Positions 21,731 to 33,100 of a stretch of 64,000 bases of DNA are shown one piece after another. The translations under genes were made by a program, and so were the position numbers. Position 1 is the first letter of the stretch. Each line of letters starts with the position of its first letter. Below the pieces are notes generated by a model that made no database searches, was not told the origin of the DNA, and worked only from the letters and a program-made list of their open reading frames with translations. Source of the stretch: Rhynchonema sp. JSB1_4 (Eukaryota; Nematoda; Chromadorea; Monhysterida; Xyalidae); the NCBI GenBank assembly GCA_030248065.1, contig JASAMV010004377.1, positions 34,345-98,344 on the forward strand. Reading direction: 5' to 3'.

Positions 21731-22598
21731 CAGTGTAGTGGCAGGCAGATGGTTGCAAGGTACCCTTGGGGGGGATGGATCCAGATGGTTGCAAGGTACC
21801 CCCTACCCAGCCTCCGGAAGGTTGCAAAGTACCGCTGGGGTCCGAAAAAGGGTATTTTTTGCATGCCTTATACTGCAAAATTGGCCAAAAAATTGGTACT
21901 TTTTTTTTGCATGTTGGCCGAAAATTTGCCTAAAATAGCTATTATGTAGGTTTGCACGCGAAGTGCGCGATTTTTGGGGTTTTGAGGTTGAAAAATACCC
22001 ATTTTTGCCTATGAAAACCACGAATTGATGGTTGCAAGGTACCCTCCGGGATGGTTGCAACGTACCTACCCTCCCCCCATCCCCCCTCCAAGGGGTGGTT
22101 GCAAGGTACCTACCCCTTAGTGGGGTTAGAGAGATGTCGGGTGTCGGGTGCCAAAAAAAGTGTAGGTGTCGGGTACCCCCAGATGTCGGGTGTCGGGTCC
22201 GAAAAAAACCGCCGACCCCCGACACTTGCGGTTCAAAACATCAGTATTGCTGAGAGAAGAATTTTGAGAGAAAATTTTCTTCGAACCAAATGTTTCCGAA
22301 GACGCAGAATGTGACATTTTGGTGTTTATTTCGTGTGAAAATACTTGAATTCAGTAACTTGAGCCAAAAAATTGCACTCATGATGCAAATGAGCAAAAAT
22401 TTGCCTGTTTTTGTTCCAAAAACAGGTGTCGGGTTTTTTTTCAAAAACTAGATGTCGGGTGCCGGGTTATTTTGCAACTGTCGGGTGTCGGGTGTCGGCT
22501 TTTTTTCTGAGATGTCGGGTGTCGGGTACCCCCCACGACCTCTAACCTTACCCCTTAGGGGGGGAATCCCCCATCCCCCCACCCCAGCCACTACACTG
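21731..22598. mobile_element. A-family element (A3), split by H1
   Basis: Ends CAGTGTAGTGGCAGGCAG and CCAGCCACTACACTG. The flanks TCCCCAGA and GCTCCAGA match at 6 of 8 positions. GGTTGCAAGGTACC words are present. The core hairpin is decayed to GCACGCGAAGTGCGCG. H1 lies 48 bp from its right end. Confidence 0.85.
22121..22550. mobile_element. GATGTCGGGTGTCGGG-word element (H1)
   Basis: Ends TGGGGTTAGAGAGATGTC and the complement of TAAGGTTAGAGGTCGTG, with a perfect duplication CCCCTTAG (22113-22120, 22551-22558). The word GATGTCGGGTGTCGGGT occurs in about ten copies. Its core is unlike that of the A/B/C group. A relative is in ARFRP1 at 59909. Confidence 0.85.
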
Positions 22599-22766
22599 GC
22601 TCCAGATTCCGATCCCTACTCGTTCATTCAGCGGGCTTCAGGCATAGATGTAGGGATCGGCGTTGTTCTTCCTAATCTAAAGTGAACGGGGGCTAACTTT
22701 TCAGCGTTTATTTCAGGTTTATGGCTTGCGCTTCGATTTCTTCTGCCTGCCTGCGACCATCCGAAA

Positions 22767-24154
22767 ATGGAGCACGATAAAGCAGAAAACACTGCGGCCG
22801 CCGTCACGAATGATAAAATACAAGCCGACGACCTGAATCAAGGCGTGGTCGTTGGTGACATTTCGGACTTTCCTGGCATCGCCGATGTGAAATACGAATA
22901 CCTGGATCATACGGCCGACGTGCAGCTGCATTCATGGGGCGATGATGTGAAGGAAGCCTTTGAACAAACGGCAATGGCAATGTTCGGTTATGTGACAGGT
23001 ACGGCCAGCGTCAGCGATGCAGATCAGTGTTTTGTTTTCAATAAATGGCCATTGCCAAAAATCGCCGCCGTCACCCGACTTTGACCCAAATTTCTGGTGG
23101 CGATCATCGTCAAATTAAAATGTCAACTTGGCTGTAAAAATTGCAGTTTTGGGGTTCCAAAGTCGTGCTTTTGGTCGGAAGCGCCCTATTTCGGATGGAG
23201 CTTAGAAACGGAAAAATTACAGACGTTGACGTTACATATTTTGGTCCGAGGCGCAATGTTTGGTTGTTCGGAGCTCTCAGCACTAACACACGTGCCGCAT
23301 GCACCCAGTGTAGTTCCGGGGGGAGGGGGTCCCCCTCGGCAGTGTAGTTCCTGGGGGGGAGGCCCCCCGTCGGGTACACTATCCCCCTATCTCCCCCTCC
23401 TCCGGGTACACTATCTCCCCCAATTTTTGCCTAAAATGCCCATTTTTGGGCCTAAAATGGGCATTTCTTGGCCTAAAATGTGCAATTCAATGTTCTCAAA
23501 AGTCGCCAAAATGCCCTTTTTATGAAGAATTTTTTCCAAAAAAGGGCAAAAATAGGTAAAAATTTTCGACCCCAAAAAGTGACTTTTTCCTGAATTTGGG
23601 TCTTCCCCCTGGGTATCTATCTCCCTCCGAAAAAAAACGGGGGTCCGCTATCCCCCCTCCGGACCAGGAACTACACTGCCCCTCGGGTACGGTATCTCCC
23701 CCTCAGGTGGTACACTACTCCCATCTTCCCCTCCGGGAACAATATCTCCTCCAGCTCCATGTTGTCAAAAATTGCCAGAATATCCTCTTATTGGGATTTT
23801 TTCCAAAAAGGGGCAAAATTTTCTGCAGACATCGACACGGTGACGGTCGAGTACACGTTCGACATCGAGGCATCGGGTCACGACATGCACACACTTTTGT
23901 TCGCATTCCTCGACGAATGGCTGTTCAACTTCTGCGCCGAGCCGTACTTCATACCGAGAGCGGTGCGAATTGAGAGTTTCGATCGCCAAAATTGGCGAAT
24001 CAAAGCGAGAGGCTGGGGCGAGTCGTTCGAAGCGCGAACCAAACATCCGCAGGGCACCGAAGTCAAGGCGATCACCTATTCGAACATGCAGGTGCACGAA
24101 CGCGATGATGATGATGGACACAAAGCTGAGATATTTGTCATCATCGATATTTGA
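22767..24154 (+). CDS. ZBTB8OS: Archease, RTCB tRNA-ligase cofactor
   Basis: Two exons, 22767-22998 and 23829-24154, make 185 residues. Archease promotes guanylylation and turnover of the RTCB RNA ligase that joins tRNA exons, and in metazoans XBP1 mRNA halves. Exon 1 carries a variable acidic N-terminus and the family signature [17 protein letters not shown] followed by [15 protein letters not shown]. Exon 2 carries [25 protein letters not shown] and the C-terminal VFVIIDI-like end (IFVIIDI), including the conserved Asp. This is the usual archease length plus a short N-terminal extension. The single 830-bp intron holds two nested transposons, and exon 2 begins 15-20 bp after the inner remnant. 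DDX18 follows 404 bp downstream on the same strand. Confidence 0.95.
23306..23814. mobile_element. I-family remnant (I2) in the archease intron
   Basis: Begins CAGTGTAGTTCCGGGGGG, is interrupted 34 bp later by I1, and resumes with TACGGTATCTCCCCC words. Its core CCAAAAAGGGGCAAAA then stops directly before the TTTTCTGCAG acceptor of archease exon 2. The right end is missing. Confidence 0.7.
23340..23678. mobile_element. GGAGATAGTGTACC-word element (I1)
   Basis: Ends CAGTGTAGTTCCTGG and CCAGGAACTACACTG, with a perfect duplication CCCCTCGG (23332-23339, 23679-23686). The word is read on this strand as GGGTACACTATCTCCCCC. The core is homologous to B1 in reverse orientation (CAAAAAGTGACTTTTTCCTG). 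Confidence 0.9.
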
Positions 24155-24558
24155 TTGATGTTGCGTGATTTCGATGCTGCGTGCCTTTTTCAGTCGTTTT
24201 CAGTTTTTATATTCTGATTTTTTTTCAAACAGAAATGTCTTCATTCATTTCATTCTGTCGCGTATTAACTCCTTGTGTGGATATCTGGCTGGCTGTGATA
24301 CCTTTGCAATCACTGATCATCATATCTTGCAAACAATCAGACAATCGAAAAACGTATAAAGTTGAATTCACGAAAATGGTAACGGAATTGTGCTCTCTGC
24401 GCATTGCGTAGTGGTTGTACTCAACCACGCCACATCCAAAGATTCGGGTGATGCTATTTTTATTTTTTTTTCTCATTGGAAGGTACGAATCTCACAACTT
24501 TCCATGACTTAATTCAAGTCTGACGTATCTGTCGTCGTTCTGACCGACGTCACTCACA
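24155..24558. other. Archease-DDX18 spacer
   Basis: 404 bp between two same-strand genes. No separate gene seen. The short distance is compatible with an operon whose downstream gene is trans-spliced. Confidence 0.4.
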
Positions 24559-27500
24559 ATGGGCAGCGTTCAAGACCGGACGTTCAAGCGAAAGCTGAAG
24601 AAAATGCACAAGCATCGGGCGGAGAAAATGGCCAAAGTTGAGCAAAACGCCCAAACCAAACAGGCTGACGAGGATTCGCAGGAACCGAGGCCCGAAAATG
24701 GTTGGTCACGTTATTTGCGATGTAGTGGCTTGACCTTTGAAAAATCACTCGCTGGTTTTGAGTACAGTTGCAGCAAAAGATGTTGCGAAAACGCACGTTG
24801 AAGGACATTTCTCCAGAAAAATTGTGCCTGTTTTCAGAACCTGAAAAAGCCGAACCGGCCGACATTACATTTCCGGTCAACCGATCGGGCGTTGGACTGA
24901 GCATTCTGAGTGGCACGAAATTCGATTCGCTCAAGGAACACGTGAGCGAACCGACGATGAAAGGCATTCGCGATATGGGATTTGAGAATATGACCGAGAT
25001 TCAGGCCAAGTCCATATCGCCGCTTTTGGAAGGAAGGTGCGAAATGGAAAACGTCGAAATGTATTTATTTTAACGACGTCGACTTTCATTTCAATGTTCT
25101 ACAGAGATCTAATGGGCGCCGCTCGTACGGGCAGCGGCAAAACGTTGGCCTTTCTCATTCCTGCGATCGAGCTATTGTACAAGCTCAAGTTCATGCCACG
25201 AAATGGTCGGCCGTCTCGATTGATTTTTATTGAAAATTTTCAGTCGATTTTGCGAATTTCAATTTCACTTTTGTGCTCAGGCACCGGCTGCGTAATCATC
25301 AGTCCCACACGCGAATTGTCGCTGCAAACTTATGGCGTACTGACCGAAATGTTGGCGCATCACAAGTTGACGCACGGCCTCATCATGGGCGGGGCCAATC
25401 GACAAGCTGAACAGCAGAAGTTGGAGAAAGGCGTCAATATGCTCGTGGCCACGCCCGGGCGGCTGCTCGATCATCTGCAGGTTAAAGGGGTGCTGCCAGG
25501 AACGTGATTTGTTCCGAAACTTTTGCGGTTCGTGTTGCTGATACTATGAACATTTCGGTGTCATCTTGTCGAAATAGTAGTCAGTGCAGTGCAGTCAACA
25601 AATTTTATCTTTTAAACCTGATACTCTGTACAAATCATGGTCAACTATGTACGTTCTGCTGGTCAATCATTTCTATAATAGTCCTCTAAAATTTGAATTT
25701 CAAAATGTACATGCGGAATCGAAAATAGCACGTAGTCTCAACAGAAACGGTCACGTTTTGATGTCACGTCATAGTTTCGAGTCTTCGGACGGCACGTCAC
25801 GCAGCGATTCCAGCTGAGTCGTGTCGGTCCGGTCGACTTGGAAGAATTCACGCATTTCACGGTATGCAGTCATGCACTGCTCGTGCTGTTCACTCTCGTT
25901 TGGCACTTGTATCGGTTTGGATCCTGTGAGTTTGTCAAAAAAGAATTTCAGTCTGATGTTCAACACACAGACAATCGGCTCGGTGTCATCCCTAGTGTAG
26001 TTGACGTGAGGTTCTCCTCCTCGGGTACTCCAACCCACCAACATCGTCTTCGCCTTTTCGCCTTAAATAGGTAATTTCAGGCGTAGAATATGCATTTTGG
26101 GGACTAGCCTTCACAGTGAACTTTTTGAAAAAAAAGGTTCAATAATACACGGCTCAATTTTTTGATCTCGAAACGTAGCTTTTCCTATTTGGTCTCCTCC
26201 TCCCGTCCGGGAGCAGCCAAATATTCTCCCCAAAGAGTCCCATTTCGGTAGCTCCAAATCCCCATCCAGCCACTGCAGCAGACCTTTCATCTTCGTCACA
26301 TTTTTGCGTTTTCGCACGGCGCTCGTGCCCGGTTGACTGCCGGTAGTCGATGTTTCACTGATGCTCCCACCTGGCTCTCGCTGTGTCTGATCATCTGGCA
26401 GATTCGGGTCGTCGTCCTGCGTATTGATCTGTGATTTGTGAAACATCATTTTGCTAAGTAAGTCGTTTTTGGTGGTTGGCGAAACATCAGCAAGCCAACA
26501 ACGTACATAGAATGTGAGCAGCCGGGTAACGTCCGTGCGCAACATCTGCGAGCAATAGACCAACTCGCTGTAGTCGCGTCGCGCTGCCACCCGATTGTGC
26601 AACACTTGCACCAGCAGCCAGATGAGCAGGGCTAGCGCGGCGACGATTGAGATCACGCAACCGACTGGATAAGATAATGTTTCAGTTGTTGTATGTGTTT
26701 TTTGTGGATAAATAGGCCGGGAGTGTCTTTTACGCTGGTCGAAACTGGCGGCATCATCTAAACTCCTTAGAATCCTTAATTCAAAAAAGTCGCGTGACCA
26801 AGGCCGATCCGATCCGGTCACCAAGCTTGATGTGGCTCGTACATAATTTTTTTTTGAAAAAAAGCAATTCGAATAACCAATCAGAATCCATAAGTATCCG
26901 GCGCTGCCCGAACCAGCAACGCAGAAAATGGTGCGAAAATCGTGCGTGTGGTGGAGATGACGCGCCATGGTGATCAGAAAGAACAGATCGTTTGTTGCTG
27001 TTGTCGATTTCAATAGAAAATGCTATTCTTCCATAAAAATGCTATGAAAAAGATGAATAACTAAAAATTCTGGTTTGTTGCAGAATACGAAAGAGTTCAT
27101 GGTGAAAAATCTAAAGTGCTTGGTGATTGATGAGGCCGATCGAATCATGGACGTGGGATTTGAACAGGAATTGAATCAGATTATCCGACTGCTGCCAAGT
27201 CAGTTCAAAACGTTTTTTCTCGAGTCTTATTTTCTTCGCAACTTGGTCTCTTTTTTTGCGCAGAAAAACGCCAGACGATGCTGTTTTCGGCCACGCAGTC
27301 GAAAAAGATCGATGATCTCGCCAAACTGGCTCTGTCGAAGGAGCCTTTGTACGTCGGTGTGGACGATGATAGGGATATGGCGACTGTGGAAGGATTGCAA
27401 CAGGTTCGAAATTTTAAACTTTTTTGTTGTAAAAATCCGTTCTAATCTTTTTTACGCATAATGTTCCTTTATTTTACAGGGTTACGTTGCGTGCCCGTCC

Positions 27501-29929
27501 GACAAGCGATTTCTGTTGCTGTTCACATTTCTGAAAAAGAATCGCACCAAGAAAGTGATGGTATTCATGTCGTCGTGTGCCGCTGTGAAATACTATCATG
27601 AATTGTTGAACTACATCGATCTGCCGGTCACCTGCATTCATGTGAGCGCACTGATTTGCTCTGATTCATACTTTCATGTTTAGTTTGCTGTTTTCTCTTT
27701 TTCTTGACTTCCCCCGGTTTTTAGGGCAAACAGAAACAGCAGAAACGGACGACCACATTCTTCACATTCTCACAAGCGACCACCGGCATCCTATTATGTA
27801 CGGATGTGGCGGCGAGGGGATTGGACATTCCCGCGGTGGATTGGATTGTGCAGTATGACCCACCAGATGATCCGAAGGTGACATTTTTCTGGCACAAGTT
27901 GATTGTTGTGCATTTTCTTTGCTGCGAATCGTAGCCGCGAAACCACCATGAGCGCATGCGCCACTGAATAATGTCCAAAATAACAGCACATTATTCAAGC
28001 AGATGGTGTCAGTCGGACCAAGTGGCCTGCGTGTTTAGCTTTAAAATGTTCAACACACCGTTCTAGTTTTGCAAGTTTTCTGTTTCGGGCTGTCAGTTTT
28101 GTGTCAAAGATGTTGCATGTCTGAGGAACAGTCAGAAAAGTCAAGTCAAGTCAAAATCCCGGCCCGATTGACACTACCGCCTTCAAGATGCAGCCAGAAA
28201 CCGAAATGTAATCGATGGTTTGCGTGTCCAGGAGTACATCCATCGAGTCGGTCGAACGGCACGGGGTGAGGGCGGCATTGGCAACGCGTTGATCATGTTG
28301 AGGCCGGAGGAGCTCGGCTTCCTGCGATATCTGAAGCACGCGCGCGTCCCGTTGAACGAGTACGAGTTCTCGTGGAACAAAATCGCCAACATACAGCCGC
28401 AGGTTGGATGGATGCGAGAGTGTCTGGTGCGCAGTTGCATTTTGACGATGTTTACAACTGTGAAAATTAGAAACGGAATCTTTCAAATGTGTAACCGCAC
28501 TTTGACGTTGAACGATTTATGGATGGATGTAGTTCCGCCGGACGGAGAAGAAGAAAGAACATTCTTCCAAACAGTGCTGTGGCTACTTTTGCGGGGCGGG
28601 TAGGGTACATACGTGAAAAATTCGGGGCGGGTAGGGGGTAGCGTACCTGGAATCTTGGGGGGGGAATCCGGTTTGGGGAGGAGGGGGGGAAGATTTTTCG
28701 GGGCGGGTAGGGTACAATACAAGTTTTTTGGGTGCCTATTTTTATATGCTATAAAGTGCATATATCGCGCGTAGCGCGCGATTTTTTGCACTTTTAAAGG
28801 TTTTCGGTCGAAATTTGTATACTTGCGTATTTTTCCGCAAAATATATTTTTGGAAAAAAAACCGTTTTTTTTCCGGAAAAAAAACCGTTTTTTTTCCAAA
28901 TATTTTTCCAGTACTTAAGGATACCCATGGTTCAAAAATGCCTATTTTGGAGAAAATTTTGTCGGGAAATGGCCTGAAACATGCTAAAAATGCACTTAGA
29001 GATTAAAAAGTGCTCATTTTGAACTGTTTAGTACCGATTTACATTAGTTTCGACAACATCCTTTCGTAACCCTTGAAAATATTTCGGAAATTTTTGGAAA
29101 AAAAACCGTTTTTTTTTCCAAAAGTTGCCACTTGGAAAAATTTCCGGAAAAATAAAAACGTATTTTTCCGGGCCTCGGAAAAAAAACGGTTTTTTTTCGG
29201 TTTTTTTTCCGGAAAAAAAACGGTTTTTTTTCCGGCCCGCAAGTATAGAAATTTGGGCATTTTTGACCGAAAAATGGGCATTTTGAGGGCAAAAATCGGG
29301 GCGGGTAGGGTACCAGAGCGGTACGGGTAGGGGGTAGGGTACCGGAGCGGGGCGGGTAGGGGGTAGTGTACCAGGCCGGGGCGGGTAGGGTACCATTGCG
29401 GGGACCCCCTCCCCCCAGCCACAGCACTGCTTCCAAAAATATCAACAAAAAACCTTAATGAAATATGATCCATGATGGTTTGAGTCAGAATTTCACCCCC
29501 TCAGCCATCCTTCTGTTTCAGTTGGAGAAGTTGATATCGCAGAACTACTACCTGAACAAGTCAGCCAAGGAGGCGTACAAGGGCTACGTACGGTCTTACG
29601 ACTCGCACAGTCTCAAGGACATCTTTGACGTCAACACGTTGGAATTGGTCAGTGTCGCAAAATCGTTCGGATTCGAAACACCGCCGTTTGTCGACTTGCG
29701 TACGTTTTTTTCTTTATTTGTTGTCGTGAAACTTGTTTTAAATGTGCCAATTTGACGTTTATCGTTAATTACTTTAGCTGTGAGCGGCAGATCGAAAGTC
29801 GCACCGCAGCAGCGCAGTGGACGCAAGACGGTATCCTTTGGGTACAGTCGGCCAAAAACAGAGTTTAAACAAAAAGTCTACAAGCAACATCAGGGAAAGA
29901 AACACGACAAACGACAGTTTACGCGTTGA
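24559..29929 (+). CDS. DDX18: DEAD-box RNA helicase DDX18 / Has1
   Basis: Eleven exons (24559-24700, 24838-25036, 25105-25205, 25281-25480, 27084-27198, 27264-27403, 27480-27641, 27725-27877, 28232-28402, 29522-29699, 29778-29929) give 570 residues. Nucleolar ATPase needed for 60S ribosomal-subunit assembly. After a basic N-terminus come all helicase motifs: Q-motif ([12 protein letters not shown]), I (ARTGSGKT), Ia (PTRELSLQ), GG, Ib (TPGR), II (DEAD), III (SAT), [23 protein letters not shown] ([12 protein letters not shown]) and VI (HRVGRTARG). The Has1-type tail [13 protein letters not shown] and [11 protein letters not shown] follows, then a basic end. The SxYLR/AYDSHSLK block separates DDX18 from other DEAD-box proteins. 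Intron 4 (1.6 kb) contains an opposite-strand gene; intron 9 contains transposon J1. Confidence 0.97.
25769..26968 (-). CDS. Small single-pass membrane protein nested in a DDX18 intron
   Basis: Opposite-strand gene inside DDX18 intron 4. Exon 1 is 26968-26878 (starts [11 protein letters not shown]), exon 2 is 26664-26507 and exon 3 starts at 26428. Exons 1-2 join in phase to give one continuous hydrophobic helix across [20 protein letters not shown]. An amphipathic region follows with [15 protein letters not shown]. Exon 3 is polar and disordered, then [12 protein letters not shown]. Acceptors CACAG and CCAG both lie just after a GATGTTTC-type motif. The C-terminal exons (open at 26044-25769, including [15 protein letters not shown]) are uncertain: the donor after exon 3 and the acceptor near 26060 are not resolved. 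The family was not recognised. A type I or signal-anchored membrane protein is the best guess. Confidence 0.5.
28572..29429. mobile_element. GGGCGGGTAGGGTACC-word element (J1) in DDX18 intron 9
   Basis: Ends CAGTGCTGTGGCTAC and CCAGCCACAGCACTG, with a perfect duplication CTTCCAAA (28564-28571, 29430-29437). GGGGCGGGTAGGG(TACC) words lie at both ends. The core has the hairpin ATCGCGCGTAGCGCGCGAT and several AAAAAAACCGTTTTTTT palindromes, making it about twice the usual size. Confidence 0.88.
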
Positions 29930-30195
29930 TTGTTGATGATATTGATATCATCTGAGACCTGGAGAGTTTTTGATGTTCATGTTGTCTGTTCTTGTTAGAA
30001 AATGCTGATATGAGAAATAAAATTGACCAATATTCAATTTTCATTGTTTTTTGCTGTCTGGAAGTGTGTTGATACAATTATATCACAAGTGCTTTGCACA
30101 ATCAGCCAGCACTTTATCAAAAGCGTCGTATATACAGTGTATCATGCTTTTGTATCGTGTCACAATGGAGCCACGTGTTCAAGCACATCACCGAA
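29930..30195. promoter_or_regulatory. DDX18 3' end and SAC3 upstream region
   Basis: A poly(A) signal AATAAA lies at about 30016 (GAGAAATAAAATTG), 87 bp after the DDX18 stop. The next same-strand start codon is at 30196. Such short spacing is seen in nematode operons; no spliced-leader acceptor could be confirmed by eye. Confidence 0.45.
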
Positions 30196-33100
30196 ATGCG
30201 ACTGAATCGCGCGAGTGGCAGTGGCGGTGATCCGGACCAAGGTTCCGAGTCGCAGTCCCGGGCTCGTGCATTCCAGTTTTCGTCACCGATGCGTCAAGGT
30301 GCTGGCGCGGTGACCGCCAGCGGTGGCTCCCCGCTTCGACAACATCAACCACCGCCGTCTTTACTTGATGTCGACCTGACACGGCCACCACCCCTGGCTG
30401 CTGCCGCGACGACAAACTCGCCTGGTCGTTCGCTGTTCGCTGCCGACCTCGCAACGCAACCGCGCACCAGCGCGACCGGCAATTCTGTGTCGAATTTCTC
30501 GTTTCGACCCGCGGTGATGAAGGCGAAAACGACCGCCGTGCCGTCTCCGATCAAACAACGCAGTGCGCTGCTGCAGGACCCGGCCGACGTGAAACGAGCC
30601 GCTGCACACCCCGGTTGGGTTTGAGATATTATTCTTCAGAATAGTTTTTTCTCACATTTTGTGGTAATATCGGTACCGGTGCCTCCACGGGTTGAAATTT
30701 GTGTTCTGTCTGACGCAACACAACGTGGGCACGACACCAAGTTGACAGCGCATCTTGAACTGTTCAGGTCTGAGACTGCTTCTCATTCATAGCGCTGGGT
30801 TAGCCTGCGTTTGCGAGAATGTTGCAACTATTTCTGCCATGTCCGGACATGTGCCAAAAAGTGCTGATTTTAGTGCCTCCGAAATGGCCGTTTTATGGCC
30901 CAAAATGAGCAAACTTTCTCATATTTCCACCGATGCGCCAAAAATTCCCCCATTTTAAGGCCGATTTTAGCCTAATTGATACCTTGCTCCTAATTTTGAC
31001 CTCTGGACCAATAGGCACATACCCGCAAAATCGGCATGTCCGGCGAGCCATCCCTGTATGTCCATCGATCTGGATCCCTCCAGCTATCTATGTCTAACAC
31101 CTGGACCAACTGCGTCACCGTGTGTGGTGTAACTGACGCGATCGCTTGACAATCAATAACGTCTTGCCACCTTTCGTTGCAGACGTGACTGCTCCCGTGT
31201 TTCTCAAACGCTCATCAGCGCGTCGCAGCAGCGAACTGAGCGTGGACGCCAACAACGACATCAAAGCCAGTTTGGCTGCCAGGAAATTGGCGGCGTTGAA
31301 GTCCGGCAGATGGCACACGCGCGCACCGATGATGACGTCACCGGGAGCGGGCGCTGTGAGACGGTGAGATCGGCGTCGGTTCATCGTCCATTTGTGTTTG
31401 TCGCTCATACGGTTTCAGTCAGTTAACGACCGTTAGATTTTCCGCCTGAGAAATTTGGTTTGTAAACGTTGTTTTATTTTTAGAGAATTTGTCTGCCTTT
31501 ATGGTGACGCACGTAACTGAAAATTTTCCGGTCGCCGATCATGTCATTGCAAAGAGGGAAGAAAGACTGTAATAGGCTTTGGACATTTAGGACTCACTAG
31601 ACCGGGGCTGTCAGTTTTGGAGACTCCGAGCTTGTTGCGGAACAACTGAAACGATTCACGCGTCTAATTTTGATTTGTAATATTTATATAATTACTTCTG
31701 AACCAGATCATCCACCAACGCACCGAATCTGACGCACGCGGCCGCAAATGTGCGAAAATCGGCGATCAAAACACAGCGCACACTGCAACAGCAGAAACGA
31801 AAAAGCTCGGAGACCGTATTTGGGCTGACGAAAGCGCCAGCGACGTCAAGCGCCAGCGATCAGAAAATGGACAGCGACTTGGGTATATTATGATTTGTTT
31901 CGTTTTTGGTAAAAATGTGGTGCTTGTACAGGAAAAACATTTTCAGCGCCAACCCAAATTCCTGCCATAAAATCAACAACTGCGCTCAAAACACAACAAC
32001 CCCCGCTAGCGTCGATGCTGATCACGCCGGCAATGCGCGGTCAAGTGGCTAACGAACTTCGATCACTGATCGGTCGTAGATGCGATGGTGCTTATGATAA
32101 ATACGTGTTGTTGGAGGAAAGGGACAAGATTCTCAGGAAGCTGCAGCCGAAATGCAGCGATGTGCAACGAGCCACGGTCGGTTGGAGACCTGTTGTTATT
32201 GGGATATTTTTGTGTTATCGTTTACCTTTGGGCTGGGCTATGTTTTTTGTGTTGCCCATGGGCATCATTAACCTTTTTGGCTGTATGTACATATCAAATT
32301 TGGGGGATAAGCCAAATCCAACGGCGAAAATTTGAATGTAGGATGTTAAAAAATACTGGCGTAAAAGTTGTACCCACACAGCAAACCGACACAATTTTTA
32401 CGCTGATCGAAATGGGTGCTCCATCTCGATCACAAAAGGCGGATCAAGCATAAGATTTACTTACCAATGCCAAGTCGTTGCGTGAGCGTTAGTCGCAGTG
32501 GTAGTGTTGATAATACATCAATTTGTGTCAAACCTGCAGGCGTTTGTGGGCACCTGCCAAGACATGTGTCCGGAGAAGGAGCGTTACCAGCGATTGGTGC
32601 AGAAGCGCGTCAGTTCGTTTGAGAGTGACGCAACGGGCGTAATGCAACACTCGCTTTGCGTCAAGGATTACAGTCGATCGTCGGCTGATCAGGTACGTAT
32701 TATACGGCGGCCGACGGAATAAACCGTTTTTTATTGAACAAAAAAAAACGAAAGACAACGGTTTTTACGAGGCCCCAATACTTCTCGTTACCAAGGATTT
32801 ATTTATCATTTTTTGTCGTATCAAACAATTGTAATGCAAAAATCAGTGCTGGAATAGTATTTGAAAAGTTAAATCGAGTCAGAAAACAGTTCTAAAACTC
32901 TGTTCAAGGAAGAGCCACTGCCACACGACCTTCGACCGGCTGGTGTGCTTGTGACCACGATGAACTATCTGCTGCACAAAATCGGCAGTCGACTACCAGT
33001 GGCGAAAGACGATCTGAGCGCCTGGTATGACTTCCTCTGGAATCGTACGCGTGCAATTCGAAAGGTACAACTACCCGGATTTCGTTTGGCTTCGTTTTTC

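Noticed and set aside
17129..22598. Regularly recurring short repeats resembling a CRISPR array
   Set aside because: Spacing is irregular, words occur in both orientations at element ends, the elements have terminal inverted repeats and 8-bp duplications, and the genome is eukaryotic.
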